Shown here piece by piece: positions 54,200 to 62,620 of a stretch of 64,000 nucleotides of DNA. The stretch is from contig NZ_JABVCF010000002.1 in assembly GCF_014595955.1 (NCBI RefSeq), forward strand, positions 372,001-436,000. Direction: 5' to 3'. The notes under the pieces are model-generated. The model worked only from the letters and a program-made list of their open reading frames with translations, did not search any database and had not been told where the DNA came from. The first letter of the stretch is position 1; the number at the start of each line of letters is the position of its first letter. This DNA is from Pseudaminobacter soli (ex Zhang et al. 2022). Lineage in GTDB: Bacteria; Pseudomonadota; Alphaproteobacteria; Rhizobiales; Rhizobiaceae. The position numbers were made by a program, and so were the translations under genes.

Positions 54200-55093
54200 A
54201 TGGCGCGGGCGACCCTGATCGGCTTTTCGGCCATCGCAATGTGGGCGATGCTGGCGCTGCTCACCGATGCCTCGGGCAAGGTGCCGCCCTTCCAGTTGTC
54301 GGCGATGACCTTCGCCATTGGTACCGCGGTGGGACTTCTCGCACGCGCGATCAGCCGCAAGCCGGAGAAGCCGGTCAGAATCCCGCCGGTTGTCTGGCTG
54401 ATCGGCATCGGCGGGCTGTTCGGCTACCACTTCTTCTATTTCACCGCGCTGCGCAACGCTCCGGCGGTCGAGGCCAGCCTGATCGCCTATCTATGGCCGC
54501 TGCTCATCGTGCTTGGCTCGGCCGTGATGCCGGGCGAGCGGCTTCGCTGGTACCATGTCGCCGGCGCGCTGATGGGGCTTGCCGGGACGGCGCTGATCGT
54601 CACGCGCGGCGGCGGCCTCTCCTTCGAGCCGCGCTATGCGTTCGGCTATGCGATGGCGGCGGCCTGCGCGCTGCTCTGGTCTTCCTACTCGCTCTTATCG
54701 CGGCGTTTCGCCGAAGTGCCCACCAGCATCGTCACATGGTTCTGCGCTGCGACCTCGATCCTCTCGCTTGTCTGCCATTTGGCTATTGAAGAGACCGTGC
54801 TGCCGGCGAGTGCAGGCGAGTGGCTGGCGGTGCTTGCGCTGGGGCTGCTGCCGGTCGGCGCCGCCTTCTACGCCTGGGATTTTGGCGTGAAGCGGGGCAA
54901 CATCCAGGTGCTGGGTGCGGCGAGCTATGCCGCGCCGCTTCTCTCCACGCTCGTGCTGATCGCGACCGGCTTCGCCGAGCCGAGTTGGAACGTGATCGCC
55001 GCCTGCGTGCTGATCACGGTGGGCGCCTTGCTCGCCGCCAGGCCGAAGTTCCTGTTCGGGTCAAGCGTCGCTCAGAACCAGGCCGCGGCCTAG
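54200..55093 (+). CDS. YddG-like amino acid/metabolite exporter (EamA)
   Basis: A 297-aa DMT exporter resembling YddG, which exports aromatic amino acids. Ten hydrophobic helices are seen; WAMLALLTDASGKVPPFQLS, GIGGLFGYHFFYFTALRNAP and EASLIAYLWPLLIVL are characteristic of this subgroup. GGAGGGAAGGG lies upstream of the ATG. It is followed, in convergent orientation after 4 bp, by the cupin gene. Actual substrate is inferred from similarity only. Confidence 0.87.
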   Translation: MARATLIGFSAIAMWAMLALLTDASGKVPPFQLSAMTFAIGTAVGLLARAISRKPEKPVRIPPVVWLIGIGGLFGYHFFYFTALRNAPAVEASLIAYLWPLLIVLGSAVMPGERLRWYHVAGALMGLAGTALIVTRGGGLSFEPRYAFGYAMAAACALLWSSYSLLSRRFAEVPTSIVTWFCAATSILSLVCHLAIEETVLPASAGEWLAVLALGLLPVGAAFYAWDFGVKRGNIQVLGAASYAAPLLSTLVLIATGFAEPSWNVIAACVLITVGALLAARPKFLFGSSVAQNQAAA

Positions 55094-55097
55094 GGGC

Positions 55098-55526
55098 TTA
55101 CGGCCGCCAGCCGGGCGGGGCCAGTTCGAACGAGGCAAACTGGAAACCGGGCGCCACCGTGCAGCCCACCAGCGTCCAGTCTCCCAGGCTGCGTGCGCTC
55201 TGCCAATGGCCGGCAGGGACGACTGTCTGCGGCCGCTCTTCGGCCAAGAGGTCGGGCCCGACCCTATGAACGGCGACCTCGCCCGACGGCGAAGCGATCG
55301 ATAGTTCCAGCGTCGAGCCGGCATAGAAGTGCCAGGCCTCCGCTGCATCGCGAACGCGGTGCCAGGCCGAGACTTCGCCCCGAGTGAGCAGGTAGTAGAT
55401 CGCCGTCGAGGCTCCGCGACCTCCCTCCGGCGCGTCGCGAAACGTCTCGGCATACCAGCCGCCTTCGGGATGGCGCTGCATGCCGAGCGTCTCGATGATC
55501 GTCTCGGGCGTCAGCGCGCCTTTCAT
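55098..55526 (-). CDS. Cupin-fold DUF985 protein
   Basis: A 142-aa protein of the DUF985 cupin family. Conserved segments are HPEGGWYAETFR near residues 19-30, IYYLLTRGEVSAWHRV near 43-58 and the C-terminal LVGCTVAPGFQFASFELA. The His and Glu residues around AWHRVRDAAEAWHFY could bind a metal. It is coupled to gloB by a one-base overlap of stop and start and may share its transcript. Function is unknown. Confidence 0.85.
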   Translation of the reverse strand: MKGALTPETIIETLGMQRHPEGGWYAETFRDAPEGGRGASTAIYYLLTRGEVSAWHRVRDAAEAWHFYAGSTLELSIASPSGEVAVHRVGPDLLAEERPQTVVPAGHWQSARSLGDWTLVGCTVAPGFQFASFELAPPGWRP

Positions 55527-56293
55527 CAGAAACGGTCCTTGCGCCTGCGGATCTCGGCAAACACCTCCACGTCGGAGGCGCCCTCCATGCCGAGGCGGCG
55601 ACGGATGGCGGGATCGTTCGGACGCAGGAAGGGATTTGCCGCGAGTTCGCTGCCGATGGTGCTGGGAAGCGTCGGCATCCCGTCCTCGCGCAGGCGGTCC
55701 ACCTCGGCGGCGCGCTCGCGCAACGCGGGGTTTTCCGGGTCAATGGTCAGCGCGAAGCGCGCGTTGGACTGGGTGTACTCGTGGCCACAGTAGAAGACGG
55801 TCTCCGGAGGCAGCGCCGCCAGCGTCTGCAGCGAGCGCCACATCATCTCGGCGTCACCCTCGAGAGGCCGCCCGCAGCCTAGCGAGAACAGCGTGTCGGC
55901 GCAGAACAACGTTTTCGCGCCGGGGATGTGATACGAGATGTGGCCAAGCGTGTGGCCGGGCGTCGAGAGCACGTGAACTTCGCGGGCCCCCAGCTTGAAG
56001 ATGGACCCGCCGTCGACGGTCTCATCAATGCCGGGGATGCGCGACGCCTCCTTCGCCGGTCCTACGATCCTCAGCCCGAAGCGATTCTTGAGCGCCAGAT
56101 TGGCTTCGACATGGTCGCCATGATGATGGGTGGTGAGGATCATGGTCGGGGTCCAGCCGGTGCGCTCCACGGCATCCAGGATCGGCCCTTCCTCGGGAGC
56201 GTCGATCAGCGCGGTCTCGCCGGTCTCGCGGTCGCGCACCAGCACACCGAAATTGTCGCTGCGGCACATGAACTGGTCGATGTCGATCGGCAT
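55526..56293 (-). CDS. gloB: Hydroxyacylglutathione hydrolase (glyoxalase II)
   Basis: A 255-aa metallo-beta-lactamase-fold enzyme that hydrolyses S-D-lactoylglutathione. The metal motif THHHGDH is near residues 57-63, with STPGHTLGHISYH near 110-122 and GHEYTQSNARFA near 170. The C-terminal glyoxalase-II helical region with NPFLRPND and ending RRRKDRF is present. GGGAGC lies about 10 nt before the ATG at 56293. It is divergent from a methyltransferase gene 167 bp away. Confidence 0.94.
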   Translation of the reverse strand: MPIDIDQFMCRSDNFGVLVRDRETGETALIDAPEEGPILDAVERTGWTPTMILTTHHHGDHVEANLALKNRFGLRIVGPAKEASRIPGIDETVDGGSIFKLGAREVHVLSTPGHTLGHISYHIPGAKTLFCADTLFSLGCGRPLEGDAEMMWRSLQTLAALPPETVFYCGHEYTQSNARFALTIDPENPALRERAAEVDRLREDGMPTLPSTIGSELAANPFLRPNDPAIRRRLGMEGASDVEVFAEIRRRKDRF

Positions 56294-56459
56294 GGCGGTG
56301 CTCCCTTCGGGTTTGGGATAATAGGGCGGTTCAGCCGAGCGGTCATCCCTTACGGAGCACGCGCTTATCCCCATCGCCCAGTCGAAAGGGGAGGGAGCCC
56401 CGGATCGAGGTGCCAGACATGTTGAACTCCACCGGCCGGGAAGTTACCGTCGCGGCAGC

Positions 56460-57206
56460 ATGAATTCGGATATCGTAGATCTCAGGGCATTCTATGCGTC
56501 GCCGCTCGGGCAGGTGGCGGAGCGCTCGATCACATTTGCGCTGTCGGCGCTCTGGTCGCCTCTGCCCGACGAGCGGCTGGTGGGGCTAGGCTACACCCTG
56601 CCTTGGCTGGAGCGGTTCGGGCCCGATGCCGAACGCGTCTTAGCCTTCATGCTGGGAACGCAGGGCGCGGTGCGCTGGCCGGCGGAAGGCCCGTCCCTGA
56701 CCGCCATGGTGTTCGACGAGGAGCTTCCGCTGGCCGACTCGTCGATCGACCGGATGCTGGTGGTGCATGCGCTCGAGCATGCCGAAAGCCCGCGCGAGAC
56801 GCTGAAGGAGATCTGGCGCGTGCTGGCGCCGGCCGGCCGCGCGGTGATCGTGGTGCCGAACCGGCGCGGCCTGTGGGCGCGCTTCGAGCACACACCGTTC
56901 GGCACGGGGCGCCCGTTCTCGCGCGCACAGATGGACCGGCTTCTGCGCGACGCCAATTTCACGCCCGCGGTCTGGTCCGAGGCGCTGCTTTTCCCGCCGA
57001 CCAAGCGCCGCCCGATGCTCAAGCTGCATGCCATGCTCGAAAGCTCGGGCCGGCGGCTGTGGCCGATCTTCTGCGGCGTCATCGTGGTGGAGGCGCAGAA
57101 GCGGCTTTACCAGGGCCTTCCAGTCGCCAAACGCGCCTCGCGCCGGGTGTTCGTGCCCGTGCTCAACCCGCAAGGGGCCGCGCCGGCGCGTAGCTCGGCC
57201 TCTTGA
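56460..57206 (+). CDS. Class I SAM-dependent methyltransferase
   Basis: A 248-aa Methyltransf_11-type protein. The N-terminus MNSDIVDLRAFYASPLGQVA is typical of an alphaproteobacterial gloB-associated group. LPLADSSIDRMLVVHALEHA (near residues 92-111) and LKEIWRVLAPAGRAVIVVPN (near 118-137) match motifs of class I methyltransferases, but the glycine-rich SAM loop is atypical. It ends 9 bp before the metW stop on the other strand. Substrate unknown. Confidence 0.85.
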   Translation: MNSDIVDLRAFYASPLGQVAERSITFALSALWSPLPDERLVGLGYTLPWLERFGPDAERVLAFMLGTQGAVRWPAEGPSLTAMVFDEELPLADSSIDRMLVVHALEHAESPRETLKEIWRVLAPAGRAVIVVPNRRGLWARFEHTPFGTGRPFSRAQMDRLLRDANFTPAVWSEALLFPPTKRRPMLKLHAMLESSGRRLWPIFCGVIVVEAQKRLYQGLPVAKRASRRVFVPVLNPQGAAPARSSAS

Positions 57207-57214
57207 GTCGATCG

Positions 57215-57829
57215 CTATCGCCTCAGCAGAAACACCGCCTGCTGGCCGAAAAAGTTCCAGAACCACCACGGCATCGAAAGGCCGATTCTCTCGCCGTCGG
57301 CATCGAGTGCAGCCGCGCTCTCCACCTTGGCGCCGATCTCGTCGCAGAGCGTGACGAAGTCGCGGATGGTGCAGAAGTGGATGTTGGGCGTGTCGTACCA
57401 GGAATAGGGGAGGTCCTTGGTGACCGGCATGCGGCCGCGCAATAACAGCGACAGACGCACGCGCCAATGGCCGAAGTTCGGGAACGAGACGATCGCCCGC
57501 TCGCCGATCCGAAGGAGTTCGGTGAGGACCTTCTTCGGATTGCGGGTCGCCTGCAGCGTCTGGGAGAGGATCACATAGTCAAAGCCCCGGTCGGGGTAGA
57601 AGACGAGGTCCGTGTCCGCGTCGCCCTGGATGACAGACAGGCCGCGCGCGACGCACTCGTTTACGCCGCGCTGCGATAGTTCGAGGCCACGCCCGTCGAC
57701 CTGTTTCTCGCCCTGCAGCATCTCCAGAAGCGTGCCGTCGCCGCTGCCCACGTCGAGCACCTTCGCGCGCTTCGGAATGAGATCCGCGACGACGCGGAGG
57801 TCGACACGCTGGTTGTTGTTGACGCTCAT
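57215..57829 (-). CDS. metW: Methionine biosynthesis protein MetW
   Basis: A 204-aa SAM-binding protein that assists MetX in homoserine acetylation in many proteobacteria. The SAM loop VLDVGSGDGTLLEML is near residues 25-39, and GRGLELSQ, FDYVILSQTLQ and NFGHWRVRL are family segments. The ATG at 57829 (MSVNNNQRVDLR) is preferred over an upstream in-frame start. It follows metX in the same direction after 211 bp that hold a palindromic repeat, so coupling to metX is looser than usual. Confidence 0.93.
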   Translation of the reverse strand: MSVNNNQRVDLRVVADLIPKRAKVLDVGSGDGTLLEMLQGEKQVDGRGLELSQRGVNECVARGLSVIQGDADTDLVFYPDRGFDYVILSQTLQATRNPKKVLTELLRIGERAIVSFPNFGHWRVRLSLLLRGRMPVTKDLPYSWYDTPNIHFCTIRDFVTLCDEIGAKVESAAALDADGERIGLSMPWWFWNFFGQQAVFLLRR

Positions 57830-57881
57830 GCGGCGTGCCTCGTGGCGCAGGATATTGGCCGACCCCAAGAGGTCGTTCTGG

Positions 57882-58024
57882 TACCCCCACTCCTAACCCC
57901 TCCCCACAAGGGGGAGGGGGACTTTGCTGCACTGCCGCGCTGTACAGGCCCACGCTCACCGAGAACGAGGCAGCCGCGGCGGAATTCCCTTCCCCCTTGA
58001 AGGGAGGGGATAGGGGTGGGGGTA
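57882..58024. repeat. GC-rich palindromic intergenic repeat, copy 3
   Basis: About 143 bp between metX and metW. The left arm ACCCCCACTCCTAACCCCTCC is almost the exact reverse complement of the right arm (GGGAGGGGATAGGGGTGGGG, 2 mismatches), and CCCTCCCC..ACAAGGGGGAGGGG is shared with copies 1 and 2. It forms a long potential hairpin in the metXW transcript. Confidence 0.75.
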
Positions 58025-58040
58025 GATATGTGAGCCATGA

Positions 58041-59213
58041 TCATCTGACCGCCAGCCCCTTCGCCCGCGCGGCGGAGCGCAGAAAACCGTCGATGGCGGC
58101 GAAAAGCTCCGGCTCATCGAGAAGGAAGGCGTCGTGGCCGCGGTCGGTCTCGATCTCGACGAAGGAGACCGAGGCGCCTGCCGCATTGAGCGCATGCACC
58201 ACGGAGCGGCTCTCCTCGGTCGGAAACAGCCAGTCGCTCGTGAATGAAACCAGGCAAAACCGTGTCTTCGTGCCCGCAAAGGCTTCGACCAGCCGCCCGC
58301 CATGGTCTGCGGCCAAGTCGAAATAGTCCATCGCGCGAGTGAGATAGAGGTAGGAGTTGGCGTCGAAGCGGTCGACGAAGGTCATGCCCTGATGGCGCAG
58401 ATAGCTCTCGATCTGGAAGTCGGCGTCAAAGCCGAAGGTCGGGCGATCCCGGTCCTGCAGGTTGCGGCCGAACTTGCGGTGGAGCGCCGCCTCGGAGAGA
58501 TAGGTGATGTGCGCCGCCATGCGGGCGACTGCCAAGCCTTTCTCCGGGCGCCGGCCGGCGACGAGATAATCACCGCCGAGCCACTCCGGATCGGCCATGA
58601 CCGACTGACGGCCGACCTCATGGAAGGCGATGTTCTGGGAGGAATGGCGAGCGCCAGTGGCGATGGGCAGGGCCGAGAAGACGCGCTCGGGATAGCTCGA
58701 AGCCCATTCCAGCACCTGCATACCGCCCATCGAGCCGCCGATGACGCAGAAGAGCTGGTCGATGCCGAGATGGTCGATGAGCATGAGTTGTGCCCGCACC
58801 ATGTCGCGGATGGTGATGACGGGCAGGTTGAGCGCATATGGCTTTCCCGTCGCCGGGTCGGTCGAGGCCGGTCCGGTCGAGCCGAGGCAACCGCCGATCA
58901 CATTGGCGCAGATGACGAAGAAGCGGTCGGTGTCGATCACCTTGCCCGGACCGATGAGTACCTGCCACCAGCCGGGCTTGCCAGTCACCGGATTGGGGCT
59001 GGCGACGTGCTGGTCGCCGGTGAGCGCATGGCAGACCAGGATGGCGTTCGACTTGTCGGCATTGAGGTCACCATAGGTCTGGTAGGCGACCTGGAAGGGC
59101 GACAGCAGCGTGCCGGCGTCCAGCTTCAGCGGCTGGTCGGCTTCGAACCGGACGACCGGGCTCGAAGGCTGGTCCGCCTCGCTATGGGATTTGTTGACGC
59201 GCAACGCGACCAT
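58041..59213 (-). CDS. metX: Homoserine O-acetyltransferase
   Basis: A 390-aa alpha/beta-hydrolase that acetylates homoserine in the first committed step of methionine synthesis. The nucleophile Ser lies in IGGSMGGMQ near residue 160, with the Asp in SFTSDWLFP and the His in GHDAFLL of the triad. AAGGA 9 nt before the ATG at 59213 supports this start; the frame is open further but crosses a terminator. A SAM-II riboswitch with terminator precedes the gene. Confidence 0.96.
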   Translation of the reverse strand: MVALRVNKSHSEADQPSSPVVRFEADQPLKLDAGTLLSPFQVAYQTYGDLNADKSNAILVCHALTGDQHVASPNPVTGKPGWWQVLIGPGKVIDTDRFFVICANVIGGCLGSTGPASTDPATGKPYALNLPVITIRDMVRAQLMLIDHLGIDQLFCVIGGSMGGMQVLEWASSYPERVFSALPIATGARHSSQNIAFHEVGRQSVMADPEWLGGDYLVAGRRPEKGLAVARMAAHITYLSEAALHRKFGRNLQDRDRPTFGFDADFQIESYLRHQGMTFVDRFDANSYLYLTRAMDYFDLAADHGGRLVEAFAGTKTRFCLVSFTSDWLFPTEESRSVVHALNAAGASVSFVEIETDRGHDAFLLDEPELFAAIDGFLRSAARAKGLAVR

Positions 59214-59241
59214 TCCATCATCCTTGCCGGGAGCTGAACGC

Positions 59242-59273
59242 AAAAAAACCGGCACTGCAAAGCAGGACCGGTT
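59242..59273 (-). terminator. Riboswitch-linked terminator before metX
   Basis: On the minus strand, AACCGG and CTGC arms pair with GCAG and CCGGTT around a 3-nt loop, followed by seven T. It lies between the SAM-II aptamer and the metX start. GGACCG at 59286-59291 can instead pair with CGGTCC at 59265-59270, which would break this hairpin. Confidence 0.85.
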
Positions 59274-59287
59274 GCTCACCTCAAACG

Positions 59288-59342
59288 GTCCTTTAGCGAA
59301 TTGTTTAACGTGGCTGCAAGCCGACCGGCCAAATCACCACGG
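59288..59342 (-). promoter_or_regulatory. SAM-II riboswitch of metX
   Basis: Read on the minus strand it has the SAM-II (metA motif) signature: P1 CGTGG (59337-59341) / CCACG (59309-59313), conserved GGTGATTTG after the first P1 strand, CGGCTTGCAGCC in the loop, TTAAACAA after P1, and GCTAAAGG at the 3' end. It binds S-adenosylmethionine and should reduce metX expression when SAM is plentiful. Confidence 0.92.
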
Positions 59343-59353
59343 AGTTCAAAGTC

Positions 59354-59382
59354 GAGATACCGCTTGAGCGCGAGCAGGTCAA
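59354..59382 (-). promoter_or_regulatory. Sigma-70-type promoter of metX leader
   Basis: TTGACC (59377-59382) and TATCTC (59354-59359) on the minus strand are 17 bp apart. A start near 59347 would place the aptamer directly at the 5' end of the transcript. The -10 match is weak. Confidence 0.5.
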
Positions 59383-59534
59383 CGGTCGGGAACGCCGCTA
59401 ACATTCCGGCGGGCGGCTTTGTACGGGAGATCTCTGATAGGCCCGGCGTTTGTCCGGCGGCATTAACGATTCGTTTACGATTACGGCCAAAGCCTCGTTG
59501 CACCCTGATTCACGGTATTTAGGCTCATGAAGCT

Positions 59535-60635
59535 ATGAAGGCGAATGCGAGCAACTACGGTCGCGGATTGCCCACTCTGAGCAAGTCGATTGCCGGTTTC
59601 GTCCTGCTCGGAGCCGTTCTCATCGCGTTCGCGCTGTGGACGTTCCTGACGGAAGGAGCCACAATCTTTCGGGAGGGAGCTCTCGCCGAGGCCGTGCAAG
59701 TGCGCTCCAAGGGCGTTGAACTCGACTTCGCCCGCGCTTTGCATCAGGAGTGGGTGAGCGCCCGCACGATCGCCGAGGACATCGCCAAGCGCGACCCTGC
59801 GTCGATCCGCTCGTCGCTGGATCTGATCGCTGGCAATTCCCGCGTGTCATGGGCAGGGATCGCCGGCCTCGACGGGCTCGTCCGAGTGGCCTCGGGCGGG
59901 CTTCTCGAAGGGCAGGACGTGTCTTCCCGTCCTTGGTTCCAGCGAGGCCTAGAAGGGCCTTTTGCGGGCGATGTGCACGAGGCCGTGCTGCTGGCGAAGC
60001 TGCTGCCCTCGGAGGGCGGCGAACCGCGCCGGTTCCTGGACCTTGCCATGCCAATCAAGGACAGTTCGGGCAACATCGACGGCGTCCTCGGACTTCATCT
60101 GGACTCGGCCTGGGCAGAGCAGCACCTGAAGGAAAGTGCCGAGGCGCTTGGAATTGAGGTCTTCCTGGTCGATCGAGGCGGCGCGGTCGTGCTGGCGAGT
60201 GCTGAACTGGACGGCGATGCGTCGCAGGTGCCGAGCATGCGCATCGCCGAGACGGGAAGCGCCGCAGCTTCGCTGGAGCGGTGGCCGGACGGGCAGGGCT
60301 ATTTCACCACGGTCCAGCCCGAAGTCGCCTACAAGGACCTGCCCTCCTTCGGATGGAGCCTGCTGGCACGGATCAATGACACGGCCTTCTTGCAAGGCGA
60401 AAGCAGCTTCTCCCGCTCGGTGGTCGTCTTTCTCGGCCTCATCGGCCTGATGCTGATTTTGTTGACTATCCTGTACATCCGCATGTTCGCGTCTCCCATA
60501 CGACGGCTTGCCGAGAGCGCCTCGCTCATATTGCGCGGCGAGCCGGTCTACCCCTACGAATCGCGGACCACCGCGGAAGCCGCGACGCTGAGTGCCGTCC
60601 TGGCGCGGCTGCAGATGCGGGAAACGAACGAGTAG
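59535..60635 (+). CDS. Cache-domain membrane sensor without output domain
   Basis: A 366-aa protein with a helix at residues 16-39, a periplasmic region of about 250 residues resembling a double-Cache sensor (VSWAGIAGLDGLVRVASGG, SSRPWFQRGLEG, KDSSGNIDGVLGLHLD), and a second helix near 298-320, then only about 45 cytoplasmic residues starting ASPIRRLAESA, which look like the first half of a HAMP. No kinase, GGDEF, EAL or methyl-accepting domain follows before the stop at 60635. The gene converges on the glycosyltransferase gene 19 bp away. Family role as a signal receiver is clear; its output is not. Confidence 0.75.
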   Translation: MKANASNYGRGLPTLSKSIAGFVLLGAVLIAFALWTFLTEGATIFREGALAEAVQVRSKGVELDFARALHQEWVSARTIAEDIAKRDPASIRSSLDLIAGNSRVSWAGIAGLDGLVRVASGGLLEGQDVSSRPWFQRGLEGPFAGDVHEAVLLAKLLPSEGGEPRRFLDLAMPIKDSSGNIDGVLGLHLDSAWAEQHLKESAEALGIEVFLVDRGGAVVLASAELDGDASQVPSMRIAETGSAAASLERWPDGQGYFTTVQPEVAYKDLPSFGWSLLARINDTAFLQGESSFSRSVVVFLGLIGLMLILLTILYIRMFASPIRRLAESASLILRGEPVYPYESRTTAEAATLSAVLARLQMRETNE

Positions 60636-60654
60636 TTCGCGCCGCGCGGACGAA

Positions 60655-62619
60655 CTAGGAAAGGCGCCGGCTCAAGTCCGCCAGCATCGCACCCCATCTG
60701 GTATGGACCACACCCGGCGCGGCTCCGGCTGCGTAGAAGCGCTTCAGCAAGGCCTCGTGTTGGTCCATCGTCGGCTCCAGCAGAAGCCTCGCGCTGTCCT
60801 CGGTGGGCGTGGATACAATGGCGCGAACCGACCCGACTCCAGGAATGTCGATGAAGACGGGCTGGTCATCGGGCAGCCGCGCGCCGCGTATTCGGACGGT
60901 GTTCTGGGTGAGGCCAATGATCCAGGCCCTGACCGGCCTGTCATTCACAAGTATGGAGACTCGCTCGGGCCTGTCGTCGAGGTGCCTCTCGCGCCGCGGT
61001 AGCTCGATGCAGACGATGATCGTGACCGCCAGGACCAGCAAGTTGTAGAAGGTCCAGAACAGGATCACGAGCTTGCCGTCCCCAGCATCGTTATGGACGA
61101 ATGTGTCGGAAACGATGCCGAGTAGGACACCGATCAGGGTGAGCAGGAACAGCGTCGCGAAGGGTGCGAGCAGACGCCACTGCACTACGACCTTGCTGCG
61201 GTCGCCGCCCTTGGCGGTGACCGAGAACGGATGGCCTTTGGGCTGAAGGAGCCCCGTATAGGCGGCGCGGGTGATCGGAGCGGCGCCCAGGAGTTGGCTG
61301 ACGTCGTTGACGATTGGGACGACCATTCCGCCGGACACGAAGTTCATGCTGATCAGCACCCAGCAGAAATAGGTCGCGAAGTAGCTGAGCACGTCCGGCA
61401 CAGAGGCGTCGACCACCGTCACGTTCAGGTACCAGTAGAGCAGCGGGAAGACCAAAGCCGCGATGCGGAAACTGAAGGTGGTCGCCCAGAACAGGACCGA
61501 ATCCACCACGCTCCAGCGATCGCGGAGCCTGAGGCCGTTGCGGGCGAGCGGCCCCAACCGGCCGCGTGCGATCTGCATGAGCCCGAGGCACCAGCGCGCA
61601 CGCTGGGTGATGTATTCCTTCAGTCCCTCCGGGGCGAGCCCTTCCGTGAGAGCCTCGTTCAGGTAGACGGTGCGATGCCCCTTCTCCTGCAGGCACAGCG
61701 TGAGCAGGAAATCCTCGGTGATGCTGTCCGTTGGAAAGCCGCCAATCTCGTCAATTGCGGACCACCTGACCACGGAGGAGGTTCCGCAGCAGAACGCGAT
61801 TCCCCAGCCATCGCGGGCCGGCTGCAGGTGGTCGAAGAAGAAGCGCTGCTCGTCGGGATAGGAGCGGCTGAGCCCGAGATTGTGCTGGATCGGGTCGGCG
61901 TTGAAGAAATGCTGAGGCGTCTGGACGAGGCCGACCGATGGGTCGTGGAAGAGCGCGATCGCCCGCGCCAGGAAGTTGCTGTGGGGGACGAAGTCGGCGT
62001 CGAGGACGGCCACGAAATCGGGCGGTCCCTCCTCCTTCAGGACGCGCAGGGCATTATTCATGTTGCCCGCCTTGGCTCCCTCGTTGCCGACGCGCCTGAC
62101 ATAGCGGACGCCGCGCTGCTCGCAGAAGTCGCGCAGCCAGTCCCGCCGGCCGTCGTCGAGGACGAAGACTTCGACGTTCGGGTGGTCGAGCGACTTGGCT
62201 CCGACGATGGTGCGTTCCAGCACCTCCTTCTCTTCATTGTAGGTCGCGATCAGCACCGCGGTTCTTGGAGCCGGTCGCTCGCCCCACCAGCCGGCGTTCT
62301 GCGTCGCCTCCTCGGACCGATCCCTGGTGCGGGACATGATCAGGAACGAGTTGAGGGAGGAGATCGCAGCGCCCGTCTCCAACGCGAAGAACGACCAACT
62401 CGCAAGGCAGTCCATCGTCAGGCCGAACGGCGCAATGGTCTGGGTCGCGCGCCACCAGAGATATCGAACCGCCAAGACCGCGGCGATTCCGAAGAGGACT
62501 GCCCGGTGAAGATTGTTCCTCGGATCGAGCAGGTGCGGCACAATCATGCCGACCGAGAGGACGAGGATGATCTGCACCGTGCTCGACCCAAGCTCGCCGA
62601 GAAGCAAGGGCGGGAACAT
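60655..62619 (-). CDS. bgsA: Processive GT2 beta-glucan synthase, BgsA-like
   Basis: A 654-aa inner-membrane glycosyltransferase of the cellulose-synthase superfamily. Catalytic landmarks are VLDDGRRDW near residue 153, DADFVPHSN near 205, TEDFLL near 303 and QRARW near 341, all those of a processive GT2. Four helices precede and about four follow. The ~100-residue cytoplasmic C-terminus lacks the PilZ D/NxSxxG motif of BcsA. Pairing with a membrane-fusion gene in this order matches the S. meliloti bgsBA locus for c-di-GMP-activated mixed-linkage beta-glucan. The assignment rests on architecture and synteny; cellulose synthase without bcsB/C is the alternative. Confidence 0.7.
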   Translation of the reverse strand: MFPPLLLGELGSSTVQIILVLSVGMIVPHLLDPRNNLHRAVLFGIAAVLAVRYLWWRATQTIAPFGLTMDCLASWSFFALETGAAISSLNSFLIMSRTRDRSEEATQNAGWWGERPAPRTAVLIATYNEEKEVLERTIVGAKSLDHPNVEVFVLDDGRRDWLRDFCEQRGVRYVRRVGNEGAKAGNMNNALRVLKEEGPPDFVAVLDADFVPHSNFLARAIALFHDPSVGLVQTPQHFFNADPIQHNLGLSRSYPDEQRFFFDHLQPARDGWGIAFCCGTSSVVRWSAIDEIGGFPTDSITEDFLLTLCLQEKGHRTVYLNEALTEGLAPEGLKEYITQRARWCLGLMQIARGRLGPLARNGLRLRDRWSVVDSVLFWATTFSFRIAALVFPLLYWYLNVTVVDASVPDVLSYFATYFCWVLISMNFVSGGMVVPIVNDVSQLLGAAPITRAAYTGLLQPKGHPFSVTAKGGDRSKVVVQWRLLAPFATLFLLTLIGVLLGIVSDTFVHNDAGDGKLVILFWTFYNLLVLAVTIIVCIELPRRERHLDDRPERVSILVNDRPVRAWIIGLTQNTVRIRGARLPDDQPVFIDIPGVGSVRAIVSTPTEDSARLLLEPTMDQHEALLKRFYAAGAAPGVVHTRWGAMLADLSRRLS

Positions 62620-62620
62620 C

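Noticed and set aside
59276-59503. 75-aa minus-strand frame upstream of metX
   Set aside because: It crosses the promoter and SAM-II aptamer, which explain the conservation of this stretch; it has no start signal.
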